NCBI RefSeq assembly: GCF_024296925.1
Contig: NZ_CP101125.1
Location: forward strand, 7,121,001 to 7,185,000
Direction: 5' to 3'
Length of the DNA: 64,000 bases
DNA from: Pseudomonas nunensis
GTDB lineage: Bacteria; Pseudomonadota; Gammaproteobacteria; Pseudomonadales; Pseudomonadaceae
Shown here: positions 47,719 to 56,667 of the stretch, one piece after another
How the letters are laid out: every line of letters starts with the position of its first letter
How positions within the stretch are numbered: position 1 is the first letter of the stretch
The notes under the pieces: generated by a model
What the model was told of the DNA's origin: nothing
Database searches by the model: none
What the model saw: only the letters and a program-made list of their open reading frames with translations
Program-made: the position numbers and the translations under genes

Positions 47719-49572
47719 TTAAAGATCCAGCGTGACGTCGTACTCACCCAGCCAGGTATTCAGGCCAATGGCCATTTCCATACCAATCCGGTTCTGACGC
47801 GCCGAAGAAGCGCCGACCTCGGTGCTCAGCACCTGCTGGATACGTTGGCTGTCCAGCAGTGGCCGGGCCGGTGCATTGGGGTCGTTGGCAATCTGGCTCA
47901 TCGAGGCGCGCAACTGGCGCTCGTAGGCCGGATCCTGGGTTGCCGGGTAGGGATTCTTGACGCGATCAAGAATCGACGCCGGCAACAGATCCTTCACGGC
48001 GGCGCGCAGGATGCTTTTCTCCCGGCCATCGAAGGCTTTCATTTCCCACGGAATGTTGAAGGCGTAATCGACCAGGCGGTGGTCGCAAAACGGCACCCTG
48101 ACCTCCAGGCCTACCGCCATGCTCATGCGGTCCTTGCGGTCCAGCATGATCTGCATGCAGCGCGTCAGGTGAACGTAGGTTTCCTGGCGCATACGCCGGT
48201 TAACCGCGCTTTCTGCGGCCAATACCGGGACTTCATTGACGGCCTGGGCGTAGCTGTCCTTCAGGAACGTCGGAATATCCAGTTGCTTGACCAGGCCTGG
48301 ATCGAGGAGGGCCTTGCCATCGAAATACTTGCCAGTGGCTGACGTCATCCAGCCAAAGGTGTTCTCGGCAATGGCCTGGGGATCGTGAAACCAGCGGTAG
48401 CCGCCAAACAATTCGTCTGCCGCTTCGCCTGACAGCGCGACGGTGGAGTGTTTGCGCACTTCCTCGAAAAGCCGATAGAGCGAAGGCCACATGTCGCCCC
48501 AGAACGCGGGCGGCAGATCCAGCGCGCGCACGACTTGAAGGTGCAATTGCGGGTCAGCCATCAGCGCGCTGTCGAGAATCACTTCTTCGTGGGTCGAATG
48601 AATCATCTCCACCAGCGCCTGGACGAAAGGCGCATCCGGCGTGAGGTTGAAGTTGTTGGCGACAAAGTCCTGGCCGTGGTCGCGGAACTCCAGGGAGTAC
48701 GAGCGAATATTGTCTTTGCCGTTTTGCAGAAGTTTTTTGGACGCCAGCGCGGTGATGATCGAGGAGTCCAGGCCGCCCGACAGCAGGCTGCACAACGGCA
48801 CATCCGCCACCACTTGGCGCCCGACGATGTCTTCGAGCAAGTCGCGGGTGTGGCTGATGGTCTGGCTGAGACTGTGCTCGTGCTCACGGGCCTGCAATTG
48901 CCAATAGCGCTGCTGGACAAGTCCATTGCGGGTGACCCGCACCCACTCGCCGGGCAGTACTTCACGCATGCCTTCGAAGATTGCATGGCCCGGTGTTTTG
49001 ACCATCTCGAGGATTTCACGCAAACCATCGGCCTTGACCCGGCGCGGCACCAGCGGATTGGCCAGCAATGCCTTGGGTTCGGAGCCAAATACCAGGCCGT
49101 CACGGGTCTGGTAATAAAACAGTGGCTTGACGCCGGCGCGGTCGCGCACTAACAGCAACTGTTGGGTGCGAATGTCCCAGATGGCAAAGGCATAGATGCC
49201 GTTGAGCCGGTCAACAAAGGCTTCGCCCCATTCCAGATAAGCCACCAGCACGACTTCCGTATCACTGCGTGTCTCGAAGCGGTGGCCGCGAGATTGCAGT
49301 TCAGCGCGCAACTCCTGGAAGTTGTACACCTCGCCGCTGTAGGTGATGACGGCAGCATTCTGGCCGGTCTTGCCCTTGGCCAGCATTGGCTGACGACCTC
49401 CTTCAAGGTCGATCACCGACAGGCGTCGATGACCCAGGCCCACTGGTCCATCGATCCACAAGCCTTCAGCATCCGGCCCGCGCAACGCCATGGTATCGGT
49501 CATGTCCTGCAATACCTTGCGTTGTAAACGCAGGTCCTGGCTGTACGAAACCCACCCTGTGACTCCACACAT
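47719..49572 (-). CDS. Asparagine synthase-like glutamine amidotransferase (AsnB family)
   Basis: 617 residues. Seen: N-terminal Ntn glutaminase with Cys2 (MCGVTGWVSY) and RGPDAEGLWIDGPVGLGHRRL, then the synthetase domain with LLSGGLDSSIITAL (ATP pyrophosphatase loop) and LSGEAADELFGGYRWF, VRVPFCDHRLVDYAFNIPW. Might amidate an aspartate- or glutamate-like substrate, or form an amide/lactam as in secondary metabolism. Housekeeping asnB is the alternative, but neighbours argue against it. GGGAG precedes the ATG at 49572. Confidence 0.9.
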   Translation of the reverse strand: MCGVTGWVSYSQDLRLQRKVLQDMTDTMALRGPDAEGLWIDGPVGLGHRRLSVIDLEGGRQPMLAKGKTGQNAAVITYSGEVYNFQELRAELQSRGHRFETRSDTEVVLVAYLEWGEAFVDRLNGIYAFAIWDIRTQQLLLVRDRAGVKPLFYYQTRDGLVFGSEPKALLANPLVPRRVKADGLREILEMVKTPGHAIFEGMREVLPGEWVRVTRNGLVQQRYWQLQAREHEHSLSQTISHTRDLLEDIVGRQVVADVPLCSLLSGGLDSSIITALASKKLLQNGKDNIRSYSLEFRDHGQDFVANNFNLTPDAPFVQALVEMIHSTHEEVILDSALMADPQLHLQVVRALDLPPAFWGDMWPSLYRLFEEVRKHSTVALSGEAADELFGGYRWFHDPQAIAENTFGWMTSATGKYFDGKALLDPGLVKQLDIPTFLKDSYAQAVNEVPVLAAESAVNRRMRQETYVHLTRCMQIMLDRKDRMSMAVGLEVRVPFCDHRLVDYAFNIPWEMKAFDGREKSILRAAVKDLLPASILDRVKNPYPATQDPAYERQLRASMSQIANDPNAPARPLLDSQRIQQVLSTEVGASSARQNRIGMEMAIGLNTWLGEYDVTLDL

Positions 49573-49628
49573 ACCGTGCTCCCTGTATTTTTATTGTGTA
49601 TGACCGCGGCACACGCGCACACGAACAG

Positions 49629-49649
49629 CCTCCGTTGAATCAACGGAGG
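49629..49649. promoter_or_regulatory. 21-bp palindrome between asnB-like gene and MFS gene
   Basis: CCTCCGTTGA-A-TCAACGGAGG is perfect apart from its central base. On the minus strand it lies about 37 bp beyond the MFS stop and about 57 bp upstream of the asnB-like ATG. Without a T-run on the minus strand it is more likely an operator or mRNA hairpin than a terminator; a TetR-type operator is possible. Confidence 0.65.
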
Positions 49650-49685
49650 CCGATCTTTTAAATAGCGTGTTTGTATATATAAAAC

Positions 49686-51206
49686 TTAGTTTGTTGCCAG
49701 TACGCGTTTAGCGGGTGCAAATATAAAGACGCTGATGGCTGCCAGTAACCACACACTAATACCGCCATATAACATCAGGATGCCAAATCCATGGGTTAAT
49801 GCGTCATGCATGGCTGTCGAGGGTAATACGGCATTAAGTGTCGGGCTGATAAACGTACTGCCGGCCGCGACGGATTCCGCTAACGCACGCAAGTGAGTGC
49901 TGTCGACGTAGCCCGGTAACAGTTGTTTCAACTGCGTATAAACAGCTTGGGAAAGAATAAGCCCCATCAATGCAATATTGATGGCCAGTGAAATCATGCG
50001 GGCACTCATATCGATGCCCGATGCCATGCCGGCACGGCTGCTGTCTACGGAACCGGTGGTGGAGTTGGTCACCGGTGTGTTGGTGATGCCCAGGCCGATA
50101 CCGGCCACCAGGCAGCCAGGCAACATCGTCAACCAACTGGCGTGTTCCAGGCTGCTGCCAAACTTCATCAGCATAAAGCCCAGGCCGATGGTGAACAGCC
50201 CGCAAGGAATCACGATGCCTGGGCGGTAGCGCAGGGCCAGGCGCTCACCGACGGGCGGGAATACCAGGGTCGGCAAGGTATAAGCGAGCAGGGCCAGGCC
50301 CGCCATGACCGGGTCGTAGCCCAGTCCGCTCTGGAAGTAGATGGGCAGGTAGATCATGAACGGCCAGAAGCTGAAGTTCATGCCGATCGAACCCATCAGC
50401 GCACCCGAAAAATTCCGGATCTTGAACACCGAGAAGTCGAACATGGGGTGGGGATGGGTCTTCTCGGCATACAGAAACAGCGCAAAACTGATCAGCGTCG
50501 CGGCCAGCACACCCAATGACTGCGGGCTGTCAAAGCCCAGGGTCGGGCCTTGGGTAATGAAGTACGCCAGGCCGAATACGGCCAGTGACAAGGTGACAAT
50601 CCCCATGCTGTCCAGCTTCCTGGCCTGTGGATCCCGGGATTCCGTGACACCGACGAACACCAGCAGCAAGGTCACCACAGCGATCAGCACGTGAACCAGA
50701 AATACCCACTGCCAGTTGGAAACGGCGAGGATCATGCCACCAATGATCGGGCCGAAACCAAGGCCGACGCCAAACACGATGCCCCAGACGCCAAAGGCTT
50801 TACTGCGCTCGCGCCCTTCCTGGAATTGATGGGAGAGGATGGCGACCTGGGCGATAAGCATCGCGCCACCCGCCAGCCCCTGGAGGAAACGACTGGCGAT
50901 GAGCACCGCCACGTCCTGGGCCATGCCGCAAATCAATGAAGTGATGCCAAACGCCAGGATACTGATAATGAATACACGCCGACGGCCAAATCGGTCAGCC
51001 AGTGTTCCGGTGGCCATCATGATGGTTGTGCAGGCAATGGTGTAGGCATTCATGATCCATTGCATTTGTTTAAAGTCAGCCTGCAAGACTGTTTCCAGTC
51101 CCGGCAGAATAACCGGCACGCTGGATATCTCCAGGCCAAACATGAGGGACGCGAGGCAAATAGCCGCCAGGGCTATATTATTTTTAGATCGGTGCGTAAG
51201 AGACAC
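49686..51206 (-). CDS. MFS transporter, DHA2 (EmrB/QacA) drug exporter type
   Basis: 506 residues with about 14 membrane helices. Seen: DHA2 motifs WIMNAYTIACTTIMMATG, LADRFGRRRVF (motif A), RFLQGLAGGAMLIAQ (motif B) and VGLGFGPIIGG (antiporter motif C). Likely proton-driven exporter of the cluster's product or self-resistance pump. Same strand as, and upstream of, the biosynthetic genes. Confidence 0.92.
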   Translation of the reverse strand: MSLTHRSKNNIALAAICLASLMFGLEISSVPVILPGLETVLQADFKQMQWIMNAYTIACTTIMMATGTLADRFGRRRVFIISILAFGITSLICGMAQDVAVLIASRFLQGLAGGAMLIAQVAILSHQFQEGRERSKAFGVWGIVFGVGLGFGPIIGGMILAVSNWQWVFLVHVLIAVVTLLLVFVGVTESRDPQARKLDSMGIVTLSLAVFGLAYFITQGPTLGFDSPQSLGVLAATLISFALFLYAEKTHPHPMFDFSVFKIRNFSGALMGSIGMNFSFWPFMIYLPIYFQSGLGYDPVMAGLALLAYTLPTLVFPPVGERLALRYRPGIVIPCGLFTIGLGFMLMKFGSSLEHASWLTMLPGCLVAGIGLGITNTPVTNSTTGSVDSSRAGMASGIDMSARMISLAINIALMGLILSQAVYTQLKQLLPGYVDSTHLRALAESVAAGSTFISPTLNAVLPSTAMHDALTHGFGILMLYGGISVWLLAAISVFIFAPAKRVLATN

Positions 51207-51291
51207 GGGTAAGCTCCCTGCAATTATCGATTAACGAGAATTGACATTTATCGAATGTACGAATGACAACTTGCCGACAGCGCAAAACGCT

Positions 51292-51972
51292 TTAACGTGC
51301 AGCGGCGCCTTGTACCTTAAGTTGTGAACGCCGGATCCAGGCCGCCACACTTCGCAAACTGATTGCAATGACTAACAGACTTACGCAAAGGACGACGTGA
51401 AGTTCCACGGTAGGTCGATGTAGGGTGTAAATGGTGAACGCGGAAATGAACATCGACCAGAGATAGTAACTTCCTACCCGATGCAGCCATTTCCAGGCGG
51501 ATTTCCCCAGCCACGCAGCGGTTCGATCGAACGACGTGGCGACCATCGCATACATGAACAGGTAGCCGATGGCGCCGAGGATGCTGAAGGCAAAGGGTGG
51601 TTTAGCCGTGTCGAACAGCGCGGGTGCTGCGATGGCGAATGCGATGACCGCTGCCATGTGCACGGTGTGCGCGGCAGCGAAGGCCACCCCCAGGTAGCGC
51701 CGGTTACGTTTCAACCAGTGGGTGCGAGGTGCCGGCCATAGTGTGTGCAGCGCGGAAGCTGCGAATGCCGTGCAAAACAGCACCAGTGCAAAACGTGCGG
51801 AGAATACAGCCACCGCGCGCACTCCCACCACATCAGGCTGAGCGACCCCGATTGCCAGGGCGACAGCCAATACCACCGTCGTCAGGCTGGCGCACAGGTA
51901 CCAGCCTTCCTGCCATTTTCCGTAATAGCTTGGGGTCGTCATGCCGACTGCTTCCAATGAATACACGTCCAT
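51292..51972 (-). CDS. Ferric-reductase-like transmembrane protein
   Basis: 226 residues, about six membrane helices, with histidines arranged as in haem-binding ferric reductase/MsrQ domains (ASALHTLWPAPRTHW, AAHTVHMAA, LHRVGSYYLWSMF). Alternative start at 51942 (MTTPSYYGK). It lies 85 bp upstream of the MFS gene on the same strand, so it may be the first gene of the operon or an unrelated electron carrier. Confidence 0.78.
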   Translation of the reverse strand: MDVYSLEAVGMTTPSYYGKWQEGWYLCASLTTVVLAVALAIGVAQPDVVGVRAVAVFSARFALVLFCTAFAASALHTLWPAPRTHWLKRNRRYLGVAFAAAHTVHMAAVIAFAIAAPALFDTAKPPFAFSILGAIGYLFMYAMVATSFDRTAAWLGKSAWKWLHRVGSYYLWSMFISAFTIYTLHRPTVELHVVLCVSLLVIAISLRSVAAWIRRSQLKVQGAAAR

Positions 51973-52306
51973 GTTCCTCGAGTCAGCCGCTGGGTGGGCC
52001 GCGCTGACCAGAGTTTATTGGATCCAATAGATCCAGCTGGCGATGAACATATGACTGAGCATTCAATATGTCAAGATGTGTACGAAGAGAGGGCTTGGCG
52101 GTGATAGCCCGGTTTTATTGGGCTTAAGGCAGATTTGTCGGAGATTTTTCACATAAATAACGACACGTATTTATTTTTTAGCGGGTAATTATTGAATATT
52201 TATTCACTATTGTTGACCGCAGACGGCCGCAGTTCCCCAACCTGCGATGGACAGGTGCCGGGGACCGCTGGTGGTCATCATTGTTGGCTGGAACAGGCGA
52301 AGGGTT
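51973..52306. other. AT-rich intergenic region with operator-like palindromes
   Basis: 334 bp without a gene between the membrane protein gene and the EEP phosphatase gene. Contains the TATTGGATCCAATA palindrome, an IR ATAAATA...TATTTAT followed by TTTTTTAG (about 52154-52180) that may be a weak terminator, and TGAATATTTATTCA at about 52192. Noticeably AT-rich relative to the rest of the window. Confidence 0.6.
52016..52029. promoter_or_regulatory. Palindrome TATTGGATCCAATA, VanR-like operator
   Basis: Perfect 14-bp palindrome 44 bp upstream of the membrane protein gene, followed by an imperfect second half (GATCCAG). ATTGGATCCAAT is the operator of the Caulobacter GntR-family repressor VanR (known). 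A GntR-type regulator of this region is inferred; none is encoded in the window. Confidence 0.6.
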
Positions 52307-53386
52307 CTACGGCGCTGCCGGCAACAAAAACCGCGCAATCACCGGCAGATGATCGGAAATCCGCAGCGTATCGTCCTGCCGCACCGTAGCTTCCACCCGT
52401 TTGATCCGTGGACTGTAAAACAGGTAATCAACCGTTCGGTCCGGGCCATTCAAGCCCGGATCATTCGGGTAATGGGTCAGCCACTGCGCCCGATCGACGC
52501 CGCTGGCTTCATTGTTGGTGGGGATCATCGGGTATTTGTCCCACAGCACGTGCAGGGCGCTGTCGGCGGAGTAGGGCGTGCGCTGCTCGGCGGGCAGGCG
52601 TCGGTACTGGCCCAATGGCAAGAGATTGAAGTCGCCGCCGATCAACCACGGCGTGCCGCGACTTTCGTATTTATCGAGGACCTTGGCCACCGCCGTCATT
52701 TGGGCTTGCAGGGTGTCATCGGGTTGGCGGACACGGTCCAGATGCGTGTTGAGCACCGCGATCTGCCCGCCATCGCTCAACGGCAGGTACGTCACCAGCA
52801 AGGCGTTTTTCGGTTTGAACTGACGGCTGATGAAGTTGGCGGGCGCCACCGGCAGTTGCAGGCGTTCGGCATGTTCGATCTGGTAACGGCTCAGGGTTGC
52901 CAGTTGCCGGCCGACGCTGCCGAAGATGTGCGGTTCAGGGACGAAGTCAGCCTTCCAATCGAAGGCGTGGGCGCTGCACGGATAAAGGTCGGCGACCCGT
53001 TCCTGCAACAGTTTGAACTGATTCTGATAATCGCTGGCCTTGGCGCCGTCATCCAGTTCTTGCAGCAGGACCATGTCCGGTTGCTCGTCGCGAATCACCC
53101 GTGCTACCTCATCGAGGCTGAAGGCCATGTCTTCGAGGGTAGGTTTTTCGTCGTCGCCCTGGGCCAGGTCGTTCCAGAACACGTAGCGTTTGCCTGCCAG
53201 GTACTGGACGTTCCAGGTCATCACCTTCAAGGCTTGCCCTGGCACCAGAGTGGGCGCCTTGACGTTGCAACTGACGGGCAACACTTCCCTGGCATCGGGC
53301 CGCCAGGTGACGCTGTAGATCAACAGGCCCACCAGGCCGAGGATAATCAGCAGGCCCAGCAGGGTGTAGCGCAGTAGACGGGTCAT
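52307..53386 (-). CDS. Endonuclease/exonuclease/phosphatase (EEP) family protein
   Basis: 359 residues: N-terminal membrane anchor (LLGLLIILGLVGLLIYSV), then the EEP fold with VMTWNVQYLAGKRY, LLQELDDGA, NTHLDRV, WLIGGDFNLLPLGQY and a final SDHLPVIARFLL. Metal-dependent phosphodiesterase facing the periplasm. Substrate (nucleic acid, sphingolipid or inositol phosphate) not evident. Confidence 0.88.
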   Translation of the reverse strand: MTRLLRYTLLGLLIILGLVGLLIYSVTWRPDAREVLPVSCNVKAPTLVPGQALKVMTWNVQYLAGKRYVFWNDLAQGDDEKPTLEDMAFSLDEVARVIRDEQPDMVLLQELDDGAKASDYQNQFKLLQERVADLYPCSAHAFDWKADFVPEPHIFGSVGRQLATLSRYQIEHAERLQLPVAPANFISRQFKPKNALLVTYLPLSDGGQIAVLNTHLDRVRQPDDTLQAQMTAVAKVLDKYESRGTPWLIGGDFNLLPLGQYRRLPAEQRTPYSADSALHVLWDKYPMIPTNNEASGVDRAQWLTHYPNDPGLNGPDRTVDYLFYSPRIKRVEATVRQDDTLRISDHLPVIARFLLPAAP

Positions 53387-53461
53387 TGGCTCGGCTTATA
53401 GCGTTACAAAGATGATCCCGAGCATACCCGAGAGCGGCGTCCGCGCCCAAGGGTAGAGCGG

Positions 53462-54136
53462 TCAGATGGGTCTATCGGTTTTGTCAGGTACTTCGCTGAT
53501 CAACATGAACAGGCGGAACAGCACCACACTGGTGAACAATTGCAGGAAGCTGTGGGCGCTGTCGATCAGCAAGCCAAGCACCGGATTTTGTGGCTCCGGG
53601 TACATCTCCAGACTGGCACCCTTGAGCAGCCACAACGGCGCCATCACCGCGAGGATGCACACCAGGATGCGCAGGAAATGGCCGCGAGTCAGGCGCAGGC
53701 TTTCCTTCATCGCCGCCAACGGACCCATGCCGCGCAGCACCAGCAGGTACTCGGCGAAAGCCAGGGTCACCATCAGCCAGATACCCGGCAGGAAGTACAG
53801 CGACAGGCCCAGCAGAATCAGCAGCGTGTTGAGCGCTGTGAGCAGGGCGAAGCGTGGCCACAGGGAAGCGGAAGTGGCGAGCAGGTCGCGGATGCGCGGC
53901 GATTCGCCACGGCTGCGAGCGTCGAGAAACAGAATCAGCGCTGCGGTGTACAGCGGATACACCAGCAAACCGACGATCACGCTGTAACCGGGGAAACCAT
54001 CCGGGCCGGCGGTGTTGTCGACCATTTGTTGCAAGAACGCTTCGAAAATCACCAGCGGCAGGCACAGTTGCACGATCTGGCCCAGATTGCGCTTGAAGAA
54101 ATACAGGGAGTCACGCAGCACATCGAACGGATTCAT
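53462..54136 (-). CDS. YciC-like inner-membrane protein
   Basis: 224 residues with about five membrane helices (QLCLPLVIFEAFLQ; VIVGLLVYPLYTAALILFL; LLTALNTLLILLGLSLYFLP; ILVCILAVMAPLWLL and a last one), of the YciC family; function unknown. ATG at 54136 (MNPFDVLRDSLYFF); the 76 codons upstream in the same frame look noncoding. It lies 75 bp from the EEP gene, same strand. Confidence 0.85.
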   Translation of the reverse strand: MNPFDVLRDSLYFFKRNLGQIVQLCLPLVIFEAFLQQMVDNTAGPDGFPGYSVIVGLLVYPLYTAALILFLDARSRGESPRIRDLLATSASLWPRFALLTALNTLLILLGLSLYFLPGIWLMVTLAFAEYLLVLRGMGPLAAMKESLRLTRGHFLRILVCILAVMAPLWLLKGASLEMYPEPQNPVLGLLIDSAHSFLQLFTSVVLFRLFMLISEVPDKTDRPI

Positions 54137-54313
54137 CAGTCGGTATCGCAGGTTAAAAGCAGTCCCACACTTTAACCGATGAAGCGCCGGGGGGCGCAAA
54201 CGTAAACGTTCGGTAAAGAGCATTGAAACATCCTGTATCAGCCCCATAACTGAGAGGCACCTTATCCACCGTGGATGAGGACGACGATATTCCCGGCAAT
54301 CTACGAGGTCGCC

Positions 54314-55087
54314 ATGAACAGCGAAGAACAAACCCTGATCGATGGACTGTTTTCCCGGCTGCAACAGGCCGAAACGGATTCAGCCCCGCGTGACGCCCAG
54401 GCCGAGGCGCGGATCAAGGAGCACCTGACTCGCCAGCCCGCCGCGGGCTATTTCATGACCCAGGCGATTCTGGTGCAAGAGGCTGCGATCAAAAGCCTCG
54501 ACGAGCAGAACAAACAGCAAGCCCAGCAAATCCAGCAGTTGCAGGCCGAATTGCAACAGGCCAAGGCCTCCGCGCCGGCGCCGAGCAGTGGCGGTTTTCT
54601 GTCGAGCATCTTCGGTGGCGGCTCCCGCGATCCGCAACCTGCGCCGACGCAAAGTGCTCCGCCATCCACTGGCGGTTGGCGTGAACCGGCGCGGCCATCA
54701 TTCAACTCGCAACCGCCACAGCAGAACTTCGGTGCACCGCAACAGAACTACGGCGCCCCGCAGCAAAACTACGCGCCGCAACAGCAAGCACCGGTCGGTA
54801 GCGGCTTCCTCGGTGGTGCACTGAAAACCGCCGCTGGCGTGGCCGGTGGCGTGATGCTGGCGCAAGGTATCAGCAGCCTGTTCCACGGCAACCAGCAACC
54901 GCAGGAAATCGTCGAAGTCATCAAGGAAGAGCCAGCCCAGGTCAACGACCACAGTGGCAATGACTGGAACAACGACCAGAACGTGGCCGGCAACGACTCC
55001 AACGATCAGAGCAATTTCACCGACGCCGACTACAGCGATGACAGCTCGTCATTCTTCGGCGGCGATGACGACGACTCCTTCGTCTGA
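54314..55087 (+). CDS. DUF2076 domain-containing protein
   Basis: 257 residues. N-terminal helical region (MNSEEQTLIDGLFSRLQQAE) with coiled-coil QAQQIQQLQAELQQAK, a central Pro/Gln/Asn low-complexity stretch (APQQNYGAPQQNYAPQQQ), a Gly/Ala hydrophobic segment FLGGALKTAAGVAGGVMLAQG, and an acidic Ser/Asp end FFGGDDDDSFV. DUF2076 proteins are annotated as periplasmic ligand-binding sensors, but no signal peptide is visible here. GAGGT precedes the ATG. Confidence 0.85.
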   Translation: MNSEEQTLIDGLFSRLQQAETDSAPRDAQAEARIKEHLTRQPAAGYFMTQAILVQEAAIKSLDEQNKQQAQQIQQLQAELQQAKASAPAPSSGGFLSSIFGGGSRDPQPAPTQSAPPSTGGWREPARPSFNSQPPQQNFGAPQQNYGAPQQNYAPQQQAPVGSGFLGGALKTAAGVAGGVMLAQGISSLFHGNQQPQEIVEVIKEEPAQVNDHSGNDWNNDQNVAGNDSNDQSNFTDADYSDDSSSFFGGDDDDSFV

Positions 55088-55223
55088 CCCACCACTCGTC
55101 CGGGGCGCACAAACGCCCCGGGCCGATTATTCGCGGAACAATCCTTCAGGCTGGCATACTGGGCGACTTTTCGGGCCTAGTGCCGGATTCAAGCCTGCGC
55201 CTGTGCGCCATGAGGGAAATGCG

Positions 55224-55703
55224 ATGAAGAAAATCGCAGTGTTCGCCGACGTTCAAAACCTCTATTACACCGTGCGTCAGGCCTATGGTTGCCACTTCAA
55301 CTATGCCGCGCTGTGGGCTGACATCAGCAAACAGGGCGAGATTGTCGAGGCGTATGCCTACGCCATTGATCGCGGTGACAGCAAACAGCAGCAGTTCCAG
55401 CAGATCCTGCGCAACTTGGGCTTCGTCGTGAAGCTCAAGCCCTACATCCAGCGCAGCGACGGCTCGGCCAAAGGCGACTGGGACGTGGGCATCACCCTCG
55501 ACATCATGGACGCCGCCGACCATGTCGACGAAGTGGTGCTGGCTTCCGGCGACGGTGATTTCGATATGCTGTTGGAGCGCATCATCAGCAAACACGGCGT
55601 GCAAGCGGTGGCTTACGGCGTGCCGGGTTTGACCGCCAACTCGCTGATCCGCGCCGCCAGCCGTTATGTGCCGATCGAAGGCGCGTTGCTGCTCAAGAAT
55701 TGA
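55224..55703 (+). CDS. NYN domain (LabA-like) protein
   Basis: 159 residues of the LabA/DUF88 NYN group, PIN-like putative nucleases. Seen: KKIAVFADVQNLYYTVRQ, GDWDVGITLDIMDAA and LASGDGDFDMLLERI, supplying the usual acidic metal-binding residues. GAGGGAAATGCG precedes the ATG. The exonuclease gene follows 22 bp later, so the two may be coexpressed. Possible RNA target is inferred from the family. Confidence 0.9.
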   Translation: MKKIAVFADVQNLYYTVRQAYGCHFNYAALWADISKQGEIVEAYAYAIDRGDSKQQQFQQILRNLGFVVKLKPYIQRSDGSAKGDWDVGITLDIMDAADHVDEVVLASGDGDFDMLLERIISKHGVQAVAYGVPGLTANSLIRAASRYVPIEGALLLKN

Positions 55704-55725
55704 TTTATACGGAGTTGAAACAGGT

Positions 55726-56337
55726 TTGGAACGCATAGCAGTCATCGACTTTGAAACCACCGGGATCTCCCCTAGCAGCAGCTGCCGGGCCACGGAAATT
55801 GCCGTGGTGATCCTCGAACAGGGACGCATCGTCGAGCGTTACCAAAGCCTGATGAACGCCGGCGTGCGCGTACCGGCCTTCATCGAACAACTCACCGGCA
55901 TCAGCAACGCCATGCTGCGTACCGCGCCCTCGGCCGAGCAGGTGATGAACGAAGTTAACGAGTTCGTCGGCATCACCCCGCTGCTGGCGCACAACGCCGC
56001 GTTCGACCAGAAGTTCTGGGATTTTGAACTTGGCCGGATCAAACGCACGCGGTTGCAGAACTTTGCCTGCTCACTGTTGCTGGCCCGTCGGTTGATGCCG
56101 GCTGCGCCAAATCACAAACTCGGCACCCTCACCACCTTCGCCAGTTTGCCCAACACCGGCAAGGCTCACCGGGCCATGGCGGATGCGGAAATGGCCGCCA
56201 ACCTGACGACGCATCTGGCTGAACAACTGCGCCAACAGCATGGGCTGCGCGAGCTGTCGCATGATCTGCTGGTCAGCCTGCAGAAAGTGCCGGCGGCGAA
56301 GATCAACGAGCATCTTAAGCGCCATCGCGGGTTCTGA
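55726..56337 (+). CDS. DnaQ-like 3'-5' exonuclease
   Basis: DEDDh-type exonuclease of about 203 residues. Seen: ExoI AVIDFETTGISP, ExoII LLAHNAAFDQKFWDFEL, ExoIII HRAMADAEMAANLTTHL with the His. A TTG at 55726 with GGAG 11 bases upstream starts the family N-terminus (ERIAVIDFETTG); no ATG is better placed. Stand-alone proofreading-type or RNase T-like enzyme; substrate not determinable. Confidence 0.9.
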   Translation: MERIAVIDFETTGISPSSSCRATEIAVVILEQGRIVERYQSLMNAGVRVPAFIEQLTGISNAMLRTAPSAEQVMNEVNEFVGITPLLAHNAAFDQKFWDFELGRIKRTRLQNFACSLLLARRLMPAAPNHKLGTLTTFASLPNTGKAHRAMADAEMAANLTTHLAEQLRQQHGLRELSHDLLVSLQKVPAAKINEHLKRHRGF

Positions 56338-56376
56338 CTGACACCCCAACAATCCCCTGACACAACACAAATCCCC

Positions 56377-56465
56377 TGTGGGAGCGGGCTTACTCGCGAA
56401 GGCGGTGTGTCTGTCACATTGATGTTGGATGTGCCGACGCCTTCGCGAGCAAGCCCGCTCCCACA
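56377..56465. repeat. REPIN, family 1 (inverted pair, one variant arm)
   Basis: Facing family-1 REPs after the exonuclease gene. The left arm has GGCTTACTCGCGAA where the standard has GGCTTGCTCGCGAA, a single change retaining pairing through a G-U or mismatch. Confidence 0.93.
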
Positions 56466-56631
56466 TTGGATCTGCTGCGGCAATCAGATTGGTGTTTAAC
56501 GACGCCTCCGATTCGATGATCGGTCCTACTGAATAATAGGGATTGTCTGTCTTGCCCCTCCTCTGGGGCATCGATAACCTTTTGTCCGTCGCTGCCAATG
56601 CAGCGATCGGGACTGCAAGCCCACCGATAGT

Positions 56632-56661
56632 TTGTTAGGTGCATACAAGCACACCTATAAT
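56632..56661 (+). promoter_or_regulatory. Sigma-70 promoter of the Bro-N gene leader
   Basis: TTGTTA, an 18-bp spacer and a perfect TATAAT (56656-56661). Transcription would begin near 56668, giving a ~155-nt leader before the Bro-N gene start codon at 56823. The 5' flank also carries the GTTAGG motif found at the ribosome binding site. Confidence 0.75.
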
Positions 56662-56667
56662 CGCGTC

